64,000 nt of DNA from Microbacterium sp. Root553 (GCF_001426995.1 NZ_LMFY01000001.1:892713-956712), one strand, 5' to 3'; positions 45,651 to 54,865 are shown, counted from the first letter of the stretch. Numbers and translations are program-made. Notes: generated by a model not told the origin, from the letters alone.

Positions 45651-46852
45651 GTGTGACCACGTTCGGCGTACGCGTCGAGGAGATCGCCGAGAAGGGCGAG
45701 TCTTTCGTCGCGCTGACCACGTCACAGGCAGTGCGTCTGCAGGAGCTGAAGTTCTGTCGGGTGTCCCCGACGGGGGATGCAGGAATCTGGCGTATCACCG
45801 ACGTCACTCGTGTGGGTGTGGTGGGGCTAGACGGAGTTCGACTGATCGTGCGGCCGAAGACGCCGCTGCGGAGCCTGATCTTCATGGCATCGTATTCGGG
45901 CATCCAGACCGATGTGAGCCACGCCACGTTCGCATTCGAGGCTGATCGAGATCTGCCCTCGACCCTGGCCTCCGCGCTGATTCGAGCAGTCTCGTCGGCG
46001 ACAGGGCGAGGGCTCCTCAAGGGCTACGTATCCGTCGAGGAGACGGGCACGGTGATTCGCGGCCGATGGGACGTGGCGCGCCAGCTGAAGGCTCGACCCG
46101 GCATTCCAGTCCCCGTCGAGCTGACCTACGACGACTACACCGAGGACGTCGCGGAGAACCGGATCGTCAAGGTGGCGCTGCGCGCGCTGGTGCGGCTCGA
46201 ACAGCTCCCCCGTCACATCGTCGACGAACTCGGCCCCCTGCTCGGGATGTTCTCCGAGGTCTCGGATCTGCGGCCTGGCGGTCGGGTGACGCTGCCTGCG
46301 GAGACCAGATTGAACGCGCACTATGGGCCGGCGCTCCGCCTCGCACAGTGGATCATCGAAGCGACATCGTGGGCGCATGCAAAGGGCGTGAGCTCCGGCT
46401 CCGCGTTCCTCCTGAACGTCGCGAAAGTCTACGAGGACTTCGTCGGGTCGGTGCTCCGGGCGACGCTGAAGCCCGAGGGCTTCGAGGTCGATCTGCAAGT
46501 GTCGGACTGGCGCTTGGACACTGGTGGTGAAGTTCGGATGCGACCGGACATCGTCATCTCGCGAGGTGGCCGAGTCGTGACTGTGGCTGACACGAAGTAC
46601 AAGGTGTGGGGCGAGAGCACGGGTTCTCCTCCGAACGCCGATGTGTATCAGGGGCTGGCGTACGCGGTGACGGCACGCGTGCCGGAGGTGCATCTGCTGT
46701 ATGTGTCAGGAGACGTCGAGCCGCGGAGATATGAGATCGCGGCCACCGGGACCGTGGTCGTGGCGCATGCGGTGGATGTCAGCGGCGGACCGGAGGAACT
46801 GATCGAACGGGTCGCAGTGTTGGGGCGCGCCCTCGTCGCTTCGACTCGCTGA
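45647..46852 (+). CDS. mcrC: McrC nuclease subunit of the type IV restriction system
   Basis: This is a 401-residue partner nuclease. The C-terminal PD-(D/E)xK site is visible as MRPDIVI followed by VADTKYK (residues ~300-322). The N-terminal half is the McrB-stimulating beta region (RLIVRPKTPLRSLIFM). The GTG start at 45647 overlaps the mcrB stop. The pair needs no companion methylase, since it attacks methylated foreign DNA. Coexistence with the C5-methyltransferase at 50260 therefore implies that the two have compatible sequence specificities. Confidence 0.92.
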   Translation: MSVTTFGVRVEEIAEKGESFVALTTSQAVRLQELKFCRVSPTGDAGIWRITDVTRVGVVGLDGVRLIVRPKTPLRSLIFMASYSGIQTDVSHATFAFEADRDLPSTLASALIRAVSSATGRGLLKGYVSVEETGTVIRGRWDVARQLKARPGIPVPVELTYDDYTEDVAENRIVKVALRALVRLEQLPRHIVDELGPLLGMFSEVSDLRPGGRVTLPAETRLNAHYGPALRLAQWIIEATSWAHAKGVSSGSAFLLNVAKVYEDFVGSVLRATLKPEGFEVDLQVSDWRLDTGGEVRMRPDIVISRGGRVVTVADTKYKVWGESTGSPPNADVYQGLAYAVTARVPEVHLLYVSGDVEPRRYEIAATGTVVVAHAVDVSGGPEELIERVAVLGRALVASTR

Positions 46853-46879
46853 AGCCTCGCCGTCCGCCATGATCAATAC

Positions 46880-47656
46880 ATGAGCATGGGCCCTCCCCCT
46901 CCCTCCGCGAACCCGGACGGAACAAAATACGACGTCAATACGGTTCGCACGATCCGCGGAACAGAATCGCGAACCCGCGCGAAGTGGGAGAACGATGGAT
47001 GGGAGTTCGTCTCGCAGGAGCAGGGAACGCTCCGCACCCAGATGACCTTTCGCAAGCCGAAGACGCCCGTCTCGTGGAAGCCGTTCGCCGTGATTGGCGG
47101 AGCACTCGCAGTGGTGGCCATCATCATTGGTGTCAATGTCGCGCTGTCATCTGACGACAACGACGCGAAGCCTGTGGCGTCGACCTCGCCAATGTCAACG
47201 CCGAGCACTGAGAAGGAGCCGCGTCCTGAGCCGACGGCGGCACCAGAGTCGACGGCCGTGCCGCAGTCGGTCATTCTGACTACCGAGAACAACGCGGACC
47301 TCGCGGCGCTCCTCGCTGGACCTCAGGATGGCCCGACGGTCGAAGCGTTCGCAATGAAGTACGACGGCCAGACCATCGAGTTCGATGGCGCTATCGGAGC
47401 AATGAATCCCCATGACGGCTATACGACGCGGTACGACATTCTCATTAGCGTCGGGGATTACAGCGAGACGCAGTCGTTCGGCGGACCAAGCTTCCAGTTC
47501 CGCGACGTGAATGTGACGAACGATCTGAATCTGAGCGGCAATATTCCTGACTCCGTCGGAGTCGGGAATAACCTGCATGTGGTCGCTCGCGTGGGTGCCT
47601 ACGAACCAGACACGGCCCTCTTCCTGCTCGACCCGGTGGCGACACAGGTCCGTTGA
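46880..47656 (+). CDS. DUF4839-type membrane-anchored protein
   Basis: This 258-residue protein has a cytosolic N-terminus (about 65 residues), one transmembrane helix (FAVIGGALAVVAIIIGVNVAL, about residues 73-93), a Pro/Thr/Ser-rich linker and an extracellular C-terminal domain. That domain has the DUF4839-like pattern YDILISVGDYS and FRDVNVTNDL. Its role is unknown. It starts 27 bases after mcrC and might be cotranscribed, though such proteins also occur away from restriction genes. Confidence 0.75.
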   Translation: MSMGPPPPSANPDGTKYDVNTVRTIRGTESRTRAKWENDGWEFVSQEQGTLRTQMTFRKPKTPVSWKPFAVIGGALAVVAIIIGVNVALSSDDNDAKPVASTSPMSTPSTEKEPRPEPTAAPESTAVPQSVILTTENNADLAALLAGPQDGPTVEAFAMKYDGQTIEFDGAIGAMNPHDGYTTRYDILISVGDYSETQSFGGPSFQFRDVNVTNDLNLSGNIPDSVGVGNNLHVVARVGAYEPDTALFLLDPVATQVR

Positions 47657-47737
47657 GTTCGTAGTCCTGGTTGACCTGGAGCGAGTGCGTGGGATCTACC
47701 GCACTCGCTCCAGGTGGTCTTACCCTGGCCGCGGGCA

Positions 47738-48016
47738 TCACGGAACCACAATCACCTTGCCCACAACCAGACCTTCAGCAGCCTCCGCATGCAGCGCCGG
47801 AAGCTCGGTCAGCGGAATGCGCCGCGTGACCTCGAGCGCAAGCACGCCCTCATCGACCAAAGACACCAGCTCGGCCAGCTTCTCGGCGTCACTCCGCACG
47901 AACACGACCACAGACCGCACTCCCCGGATGACATCATCCGGTGCTGGTATCCAGGCGGTGGTGCTCACCACGATTCCCCCGTCGCGCACGAGTCGGACCA
48001 GCGCGGTGATGGACAT
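47738..48016 (-). pseudogene. C-terminal fragment of an NADP-dependent zinc-type alcohol dehydrogenase/quinone reductase
   Basis: Only the last ~92 residues of a medium-chain dehydrogenase remain (LVRLVRDGGIVVSTT ... LPALHAEAAEGLVVGKVIVVP). The catalytic domain and the dinucleotide fold should lie upstream but are absent: the next bases belong to an unrelated gene ending at 48042. The break marks a recombination or insertion boundary of the defence region. Confidence 0.8.
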
Positions 48017-48041
48017 CGCCGCGTAATGGGGGAGGTCTGAG

Positions 48042-48809
48042 TCAGGGACGTTGACCCCTCCACCGGCGCGTCAGGTCGACCCACTCCGCTTGGGCGTCTC
48101 TGAGTCTCTGGGCCGGCACCGGAATGCCGCTTCGTTGGATCACGCGCAGACCATGGACAGAAATGCTGGCTGGTGGCCACTGCATCGGGCGGAAATCCTT
48201 GTTCGCCCTCGACACGACTGAGACAACTCCCGTCGCTAGGGAAATTGCGTTCGTGATCGACGCCAGGTTGGACCAGTAACTAGCGGCCACCTCAGTCCAG
48301 CCCCAGATGTCACGCGGGGTGACAGAACGGTCGTTCTCACGGTAGAAGTGCAGTTGCCCGCCGCCACCACTCGGAGTGCGGTGCGCAACCTCATTCCGGA
48401 AATCGCGCAGGGACTTCGTCGTAAGGAACATGCGATCCAACGCGACCGCGTTCTCGGCGAAATCGGGTCCTGTGCGACCCGCTGTTTGTGAGAGAGCGTG
48501 AATAATCTTCTGCGAGAGCCGATCGACAAGGCCCCACGAGACGTACTTCTCCTCGATACCGTCGGCTCTGAGTTGGTTTCTATTATGCTCGCTGGTGAAA
48601 GTCTCCAGGAGTTTGAGGTCTTGGCCGGCAAGAACTCGCTTGCCATCGTCGTACAGTATCTCTAGGTACCGTCGGGACTCGTCTTCTGCGCTTGATGTCT
48701 CGTAGACGAAGTCCCCCAGTAGGGCGGCCAGCCGCCTGTTGCTAAGTCCCATAGGACGGCTTCGTCGGAATCGGGCGTACTGAGCATATGCGTCCATAGG
48801 TGTCAGCAT
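48042..48809 (-). CDS. HEPN-like protein
   Basis: This is a 255-residue protein, helical throughout. The segment LRDFRNEVAHRTPSG contains the R-x4-H pattern (RNEVAH) characteristic of HEPN RNase-type domains, many of which act in defence or toxin-antitoxin modules. The start ATG at 48809 is the first with coding character; the open frame extends to 48947. The codon choice is less GC-biased than in flanking genes, suggesting recent acquisition. The family assignment rests on one motif and context. Confidence 0.5.
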   Translation of the reverse strand: MLTPMDAYAQYARFRRSRPMGLSNRRLAALLGDFVYETSSAEDESRRYLEILYDDGKRVLAGQDLKLLETFTSEHNRNQLRADGIEEKYVSWGLVDRLSQKIIHALSQTAGRTGPDFAENAVALDRMFLTTKSLRDFRNEVAHRTPSGGGGQLHFYRENDRSVTPRDIWGWTEVAASYWSNLASITNAISLATGVVSVVSRANKDFRPMQWPPASISVHGLRVIQRSGIPVPAQRLRDAQAEWVDLTRRWRGQRP

Positions 48810-48895
48810 CGCAGCTCGCCTTCGAGCCGCTGAATCAGCACGCCGATCGTTCCCGCGCGCTCCGGGACTCGGCACCGACCTTTGCTCGGCCCGGC

Positions 48896-49120
48896 TCAAG
48901 CGTCGCCCGTATTGCCCGTACGTGACCTCAACGGAACGGTATCCCATGGGCCCGGAAATCCCTTGGCTTCCTTAGTCGCGCGATACCGGTCGGCCGCTGA
49001 GCTCCACTCCTTGCGCAGCGCGAGGTACTCCTCGGACCGGTCGCCCGGGCAGCTCAGGCACTCTCGAATCGTCAATGCGCGAAAAGAAGTGAATGGCTGC
49101 ACCTCGTCCACCTCGACCAT
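48896..49120 (-). CDS. Small uncharacterised reading frame
   Basis: This is a possible 74-residue protein starting MVEVDEVQPFTSF, with two cysteines (ECLSC) and a helical charged middle. No family or ribosome site is evident. It sits between the HEPN-like gene and the decayed restriction gene, and may be a remnant rather than a working gene. Confidence 0.3.
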   Translation of the reverse strand: MVEVDEVQPFTSFRALTIRECLSCPGDRSEEYLALRKEWSSAADRYRATKEAKGFPGPWDTVPLRSRTGNTGDA

Positions 49121-49329
49121 GGTGTTCGAGTCCGTATGGAAGAGGTCGTTGGGAGCGTGCGGAGATGCTTCGAACATTGCTCGCGTTCATCGCCGCCGAG
49201 TTCCTCGAAAGACCGCTGCAACACCCCGGCTACGGAGGCGGTCTGAGGCGGAAGAGCGAAAAGGCCGCGCGTGTTCAGCCAGGCGACCCTCGCCATTCTG
49301 ATCAGCGGCACTCCGTCTGCGCTTGCGGA

Positions 49330-50100
49330 TGCAGCAACAAGGCACGGCTTCTCTCATCGCGTCTGTATGCGCGTAGATCTCGTCGAGTTCCTCGAGCGGA
49401 TGCCGCGTCTCGACCTTCGCCTTGTCGAGCAGACCGAGGTACTTCTGATTGCCTTGAAGTGGAGGCGCGCGACCGGCTTGCGATTGTCGTCGTCGAGGAG
49501 CACGGCGAAGTAGCTCTTCGCATCACGGTGGGTCACGCGCTGCGGCTTGACCTCGCCGCACGCGATTGCTTTCACGATCTGGTAGCCCTCGAGCTCTTCC
49601 AAACTCGTCTCAATTTCTGTATCCCGATCAAGGTCGGCTTCGACTACCTCGGCGCTCGTCGCCGCCGCAGGAGCTTGGGTGTGGGTGATCCCACTGACCC
49701 CCAGCGCGGTCTTCAGCCGATCGTTGACCCGCTCGTTGAGGAATTGCCGCGCCGCCTTGCTCACTAGCGTTGTGACCTGCTGACGAACCTTCTGGGTGCA
49801 GGAGGCTTCGTAGACCCGCGTCGCGAAGAACTTGATCCCCTCGTCGGTCGGCTCGCGGAACTGCCCCGCGATCTCACCCTTGAGCGCGCCGATGTACCCT
49901 CAGCTCGTCCGCGGCGCTGATGAACGAGTCCAGGTCGAAGCTCTCCTTACTGAGCTTCTGGATCTCGTTGATGAGTGTCTCGTCGATGTCCAGCAGATCG
50001 AGAACGAGGAAGGGCTTGGCGCCCACGCAGTTGGGGGTGTCGAGGTCGGTTGGGAAATCCCGGGTCTCCGCACCAGCGCCTGACGCTCGATCAAGCGACG
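49330..50100 (-). pseudogene. Decayed C-terminal part of a type I restriction endonuclease-like protein
   Basis: Three minus-strand frames join into one recognisable protein. The first segment reads NCVGAKPFLVLDLL to FISAADELR (down to about 49905). After a frameshift it continues with YIGALKGEIAGQFREPTDEG through the 136-codon stretch ending LHF (about 49460). A second frameshift restores KYLGLLDKAKVETRHPLEEL. This resembles the C-terminal region of HsdR-like restriction enzymes (the RDAKSYFAVLLDDDNRKP box). The N-terminal nuclease part is missing, so the gene is dead. Confidence 0.7.
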
Positions 50101-50259
50101 TGAAGAGTGGAGCCCAGAGTTATCGAACCGCTGTCGACCCGACATGGCCTTGCGGTCTCCCCCACGAATCCGACCGGAGCTGTCGCAGATCACGAACCAT
50201 CCGATACCCGTTCAGGCGGGGACGAGCCTCATGTCTGAACTGAAGCATAAGATTCGAGT

Positions 50260-51312
50260 ATGCCCGAAACGTTCGTCGATCTGTTCAGTGGAGCCGGCGG
50301 CCTCTCCTGGGGTCTCAAGGAGGCTGGGATGCGACCTCTGCTTGCGTCCGACCACTGGTCTGACGCGGTGGCGACGCATCGCCACAACATGCCGAGTCAT
50401 CCAGTGCTACTTAGGGACATTCGGGAGCTGAAAGTTAACGAGCTACTCGAGGCAGCCGGCGGCACGCCTGACTGGATCGTTGGCGGACCTCCTTGTCAGG
50501 GATATAGCACCGTTGGCAAGCGCAATAGGGATGACCCGCGAAACGTTCTTTTTCTTGAGTTTAGACGCCTCGTCGAAGGAGTGCAGCCTTCAGGTTTCGT
50601 GATTGAGAATGTCCTGGGCCTAAAGGACATGAGTTTCGAGAAGGAAGTTGCTGCGAGCTTCAGCGACCTCGGCTACGAAGTCACCTTCAAGGTCGTAACT
50701 GCGGCCGAGCACGGTGTGCCGCAGCTCCGCAGACGCGTAATCTTTGTCGGTCACAAGAACCGGGGCCGCTTCCTGGGCCCCACCCCGACCCGAACCTCCG
50801 AGACTTTCGTAACAGTAGATGATGCCATCGGCGATCTACCGCATCTGCGCGCGGGAGAGCAGAGCGATCGATATGACCTCGCACCGTACACGGATTACCA
50901 GCGGAGCATGCGCCAGGAGAGCCCGTCGATTCAGGGGCATAGCGTCAGCAGACACCCCGATCATCTCGTAGAAGCCATCTCCCACATCCCCGACGGGGGA
51001 AACAGGCGATCCATCCCAGAACAGCTACAACCAAGATCCGGATTTCACAATTCGTATAGTCGACTTGCGTCATGGCTACCTGCGGTCGCTGTTACCCAAA
51101 ACTTGGGTAAGCCCTCAGGGTCGCGGTGCATTCACCCCAAGCAGAATCGCGGCCTGACCACTCGCGAGGGCGCCAGACTCCAATCATTCCCAGATAGCTT
51201 CCATTTCATCGGAGGTGTTACGAGCCAAAGACTTCAGGTGGCGAATGCTGTCCCCCCGGCATTGGCCGCTGCGCTCGGCTCTGCACTCCTCGACCCGGGA
51301 ACGTGGATGTAG
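50260..51312 (+). CDS. DNA (cytosine-5-)-methyltransferase
   Basis: This is a 350-residue C5-cytosine methylase with motif I DLFSGAGGLSWG, catalytic motif IV GGPPCQGYS (Cys at about residue 80), motif VI ENV, motif VIII QLRRRVIFVG and motif X QVANAVPPALA. The target-recognition region between VIII and IX is short. All motifs are intact, so it is probably active and protects host DNA from the nuclease-like protein encoded 71 bases downstream. Its GC content is lower than the window average, in line with horizontal acquisition. Confidence 0.93.
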   Translation: MPETFVDLFSGAGGLSWGLKEAGMRPLLASDHWSDAVATHRHNMPSHPVLLRDIRELKVNELLEAAGGTPDWIVGGPPCQGYSTVGKRNRDDPRNVLFLEFRRLVEGVQPSGFVIENVLGLKDMSFEKEVAASFSDLGYEVTFKVVTAAEHGVPQLRRRVIFVGHKNRGRFLGPTPTRTSETFVTVDDAIGDLPHLRAGEQSDRYDLAPYTDYQRSMRQESPSIQGHSVSRHPDHLVEAISHIPDGGNRRSIPEQLQPRSGFHNSYSRLASWLPAVAVTQNLGKPSGSRCIHPKQNRGLTTREGARLQSFPDSFHFIGGVTSQRLQVANAVPPALAAALGSALLDPGTWM

Positions 51313-51382
51313 CAGCAAATCGCAAGGTGACGTTGCCCCCTGCCGCCACAAAGCCGAGCCATGTGACCGATTGAGAGATTTT

Positions 51383-52552
51383 GTGCCAGATAGCATTCGA
51401 CTTAGAAGAGGCGAGAGCCGTGCACTGAAAAGTGTGGCCCGAGACCTCGGCTTCTCTGACGAATTTTCTAGTCGTATTCCTTTATCCGGGCCAAGCAAAA
51501 GCGTTGAAATGGCACTTTCATGGCTGAGCGATTCGAGACCCAGCGCGCAAAACCATTGGCCCGCTTTGACCCTCGCGTTCGTCGCGCAAGTCGAGTCACT
51601 TTCCGCGGCCGAAGGTCTTGATAGTTTCGCTAACATTTTCACTTCAAATCCTCCGGAGACCGCGGACCCTTCAGCGCGCAGAGCTGTCAACACCCTAAAC
51701 TTCAAACGAAAAGTGAGTCAGGGTGCCTCAATCAAGCTACGCCCGCTTTACAATGACGCCCTCCACGTAATCCAGCACGTGATGCTCCGCTCGCACCCCA
51801 GCAACGCTCCTCACGCCACTCAATCGTGGCGTGAGTACCGGGATCTAGTCACCATGATTGGGCAGATGACACCTGCAGAGCGACGAACATTCGCGGAACG
51901 CGTCTGGGAGCTTGGTGTCTTGAGTGAGCCCGTGCGGCAGATTTCGTCCGTGACCAGCCGGACAGTTCGCCCGTTCGAGCTAGTGCTGAATGAGATGCCG
52001 ACTAGCACGGCCGGCGTCCGAGGCGGTGCGATTCTCCAAGGGATCGCGTATGGGTATCTCCGCGCCGACTCCCCGAATCTGATACTCGAGTCGCATAATG
52101 TCAACACCGGGAGTTCACGCGCTGGAATGCTTGGGGATGTCGACGGCTTCAGGGGCCAGGAGCCGGAGCTCGCTGCCGAGGTCAAGGACATCCACCTCAC
52201 TGCCGAGAATGTGTTCCAACAACTGCAAAGCTTTTTCGAGGATGTCGAGAACGCCCCAAATGTGACGGCGGTCGTTTTCTGCCGAGATATCACCGACGAG
52301 GCACGCTCAATGATCTCCGCCTATTTTGAAGAGTCAGATTCCACAGATTCCACAGAGGCGCCCGTGGCCACGAGCGCAGCAACGGTCCTAGACATACGCG
52401 AACTTTCCCGACGCGTCTCTGTCTGGGATGTCCCTAAACAGCAGGAGGCGCTGCGCGGCGTCGAATACTACCTGGGGAGGGTTCAAAAAGACAATGGGGC
52501 CGTCGCCTACCTACGCGGATGGCTGCTTTCACACGGCGTTCAGATCTCGTAG
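51383..52552 (+). CDS. Putative type II restriction endonuclease partner
   Basis: This is a 389-residue protein starting at GTG 51383 (GAGAGA upstream). I cannot assign it to a named family with confidence; a SacI-type restriction enzyme is one candidate. Candidate nuclease residues are in ILESHNVNTGSSRAGMLGDVDGF and ELAAEVKDIHLTAENV, where the Glu-Val-Lys could be the (D/E)xK half of the site. It is AT-richer than its surroundings and follows a C5-methylase directly, the normal layout of a restriction-modification pair. Confidence 0.6.
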   Translation: MPDSIRLRRGESRALKSVARDLGFSDEFSSRIPLSGPSKSVEMALSWLSDSRPSAQNHWPALTLAFVAQVESLSAAEGLDSFANIFTSNPPETADPSARRAVNTLNFKRKVSQGASIKLRPLYNDALHVIQHVMLRSHPSNAPHATQSWREYRDLVTMIGQMTPAERRTFAERVWELGVLSEPVRQISSVTSRTVRPFELVLNEMPTSTAGVRGGAILQGIAYGYLRADSPNLILESHNVNTGSSRAGMLGDVDGFRGQEPELAAEVKDIHLTAENVFQQLQSFFEDVENAPNVTAVVFCRDITDEARSMISAYFEESDSTDSTEAPVATSAATVLDIRELSRRVSVWDVPKQQEALRGVEYYLGRVQKDNGAVAYLRGWLLSHGVQIS

Positions 52553-52767
52553 TGGCATTGCGACGCACCGCGGTCCACCTACTTCGTGCTCAGATGCCGA
52601 CAATTTGCTCGCTACCTCTTCGCTCGCGTTAAAAACCGGCCCTTCTCCACGCTAGGTGTACTGACCTTGACCGTTGTTGATTCGGTCGATCTAGGCCCGT
52701 TACTACACCAACGCCCTAAATAGGTAGAGGCGCGCTTGCCCCTCCCCCGAGGCATGCACTTGATATG

Positions 52768-53130
52768 AGTCGAGGCACCGTTGCGGGACTCAATCTCAAG
52801 AAACTCCAGCATGGCCCTCACTGCACACTCCACTATCGGCAACTGACTGAACGACCCGTCCTGCGGGCCGCCCATCCCCGCTATCTTCGGGCCGCTGCAG
52901 CAGCTCGTCGCAGAATGAATCAGGGCGCGCTGCCTCAGTCTGTCGTCTATGACCTGGCGCGCATAGCCAATGGCGGCGAGATCCCCGAAGCCGACGAGTC
53001 CGAGGGTTAGACGAGAAGCCCACCACCGGCCGCTTCTCCGGCAAGACCGCGATCGCCACGGGGCCCGGAATCGTCAAGGCCATTGCATCCCGCGTCTGCC
53101 ATCGCGCGATCGAGCACGCGTGATCGCCGC
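52768..53130 (+). pseudogene. Decayed partial copy of the SDR gene at 54866
   Basis: From GGCACCGTTGCG through GCCCTCACTGCACACTCCAC to the codons for SQGALPQ and GEIPEADESEG, the stretch follows the 5' region and first ~110 codons of the short-chain dehydrogenase gene at 54866. It has scattered substitutions, an internal deletion, early stop codons (TGA in place of the Trp codon in GDWLND) and a damaged TGxxxGIG loop. Even the upstream promoter bases match. Bases 52553-52767 before it hold nothing I recognise. Confidence 0.85.
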
Positions 53131-53460
53131 ACACAAACTCGACTTGTGCACCTCGCCGCGTTGCACTTCTTCGATGGTGCCCTGATCACGAACCATCGGC
53201 GACGCCTGGGAGCCCATCGCCCCGATCGCTGCCTTGACGGCTGCGAGGCACATCACATCACCGGAGACCCTCGCGCTCTCCTTCGGCCCACAGCTTTCAC
53301 CTGGGTCCGTCGCAGGATCAGACGGACACAAGACTCACCCAGCACGCGCACCCAAATATATTGCTTTCGTCCTCATATGTGGTGTTAGTTGAGTCAAAGC
53401 ACCGCCGCGCATGAGTTATCCAACGGACCCATGAGCGCGACTCCAGAGAAGAGGACTCCC
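53131..53460. other. Non-coding or degenerate stretch
   Basis: No convincing gene is present. The first ~30 bases still resemble the SDR gene (a GTGATCGCC...AAACTCGAC stretch echoes its GGRVIASDIATDKLD region), after which similarity fades. The promoter and ribosome site of the secreted-protein gene at 53461 lie near the end (AGAGGAC, 53448-53454). Confidence 0.5.
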
Positions 53461-54339
53461 ATGCCGTCTCGCATCAACGATCCCAGGGCAAGCGCGCTCT
53501 CACGCATCGGCCAGCGCACGATCGCCGTCGTCGCTACGGCGGGCACGATCATTGCGGGAAGCCTGCTGTGGTCGGGGCAGCCCGCGCACGCGACCGAAGA
53601 CAGCGCCGGAGTCACCGTGCAAGAGGTCGCGGTCGCCCTCGACGGCGTCAGCAGCGAGCTCATGCAAACTGCCGTGGAACCAACCGAGTCGAGCGCGAGT
53701 GCCCCACTCCAGGTGCAGGTGCCGGCGACAGCTTCCGAGGGAGTCTCGCTTTCGGTGGAAGACTTCGACCTCAACATCTCCTTGCCGAACGCGGCGGCAT
53801 CCGCCGGCGGGCAGCTTCTTGGTGACGGAACGACCGTGTACCCGGCTGACGGCGCGAGCAGCAATGCCGTCATTCCGACAGCGGGTGGCGTCCAGCTGCT
53901 CTCGATCCTCGAAAGCCGCGAGGCGTCGGAGAGCTACTCCTATGATCTGACCATCCCGGCCGCCCACCGGCTCGAGGCAACCGCCGACGGCGGTGCCCGC
54001 ATCGTCGACGAGCAGGGCACTGTCAAGGTTGAGTTCGAAGCGGCATGGGCCGAGGACGCGTCTGGGGCTGCCGTGCCGACGCACTACGTCGTCGAAGGCA
54101 ACACTCTCACCCAGGTGGTCGAGCACAAAGGCCTGGCCGACGTCGCCTATCCGATCGTGGCGGATCCGCTCCCCGTGGTCGTATTCGTCGTCACCGGGCT
54201 CGCCCTAGTCGCGGTTGCCGCCCTCGCCCTGGGGGTCGCGTCATGGCTCGTCATCAGCTGGTGGAACACGTGCCAGGCGAAGGGAAAGTATCCGGAGCTG
54301 TCCACCAAGAACGGCTTCACAGCCAGGTGCGTGCGATGA
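53461..54339 (+). CDS. Secreted/membrane-anchored protein of unknown function
   Basis: This is a 292-residue protein with a signal peptide (core IAVVATAGTIIAGSLLWSG, cleavage after AHA near residue 40) and an acidic beta-rich ectodomain. It then has the module THYVVEGNTLTQVVEHKG...YPIVADP, which I have seen in other actinobacterial exported proteins, and a C-terminal hydrophobic helix (VVVFVVTGLALVAVAALALG). The short tail has two cysteines (TCQAKG, ARCVR). An alternative ATG at 53431 exists; 53461 has the better ribosome site. It overlaps the next membrane-protein gene by 4 bases. Confidence 0.75.
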   Translation: MPSRINDPRASALSRIGQRTIAVVATAGTIIAGSLLWSGQPAHATEDSAGVTVQEVAVALDGVSSELMQTAVEPTESSASAPLQVQVPATASEGVSLSVEDFDLNISLPNAAASAGGQLLGDGTTVYPADGASSNAVIPTAGGVQLLSILESREASESYSYDLTIPAAHRLEATADGGARIVDEQGTVKVEFEAAWAEDASGAAVPTHYVVEGNTLTQVVEHKGLADVAYPIVADPLPVVVFVVTGLALVAVAALALGVASWLVISWWNTCQAKGKYPELSTKNGFTARCVR

Positions 54340-54668
54340 ACGAACCCCGCGCGCTCGTCGTCGACGCCTCGGGACGCGCCGACGACCTCGCCGGACGCCT
54401 CTTCGTGATCGCATGTTCTCTGGGAATCACCATCGGGCTCATCGCGACCGCAGGGATGCTGCTCGCAGCCGCTGCGTTCACAACCGCCAGCACCTTCACC
54501 ATCCCCTTCATCGCCACATTCGAAGGCTTCCATGACGTGGGTGGCATGAACGCGGTCACCATCACCGGGTCTTGGGCGACGTCGGCCGGATTTGCGATCC
54601 TGCTCGGCTTCCTCCTGTCAGTTGTCATACTCCGCGTCGGTCAGCACCGTTCGTCCTCGAATCGGTGA
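54336..54668 (+). CDS. Small membrane protein
   Basis: This is a 110-residue protein with two clear hydrophobic helices (LFVIACSLGITIGLIATAGMLLAAAAF and SAGFAILLGFLLSVVIL), a loop between them, and a basic C-terminus. The start ATG overlaps the stop of the secreted-protein gene, so the two products probably work together, for example with this protein anchoring or protecting against its partner. No family is recognised. Confidence 0.7.
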   Translation: MNEPRALVVDASGRADDLAGRLFVIACSLGITIGLIATAGMLLAAAAFTTASTFTIPFIATFEGFHDVGGMNAVTITGSWATSAGFAILLGFLLSVVILRVGQHRSSSNR

Positions 54669-54865
54669 GGGGAAGGGCAGCAATCGGCAGAGAAGGCAAT
54701 CAGCCAGCGACCCTCTCCGCCGTGCGCAGCACTTCCTCCGGGCCTCCCGAGCGACGAACGTTGCTCGGGAGGTCCGTTTCTTTGTGCCCACACAGCGAAG
54801 GAAGGCGTACGCTGTTCAGTTAGTAGACGCACCGTTGCGAAACCCTCAAGCCTCAAGGAGCACCC

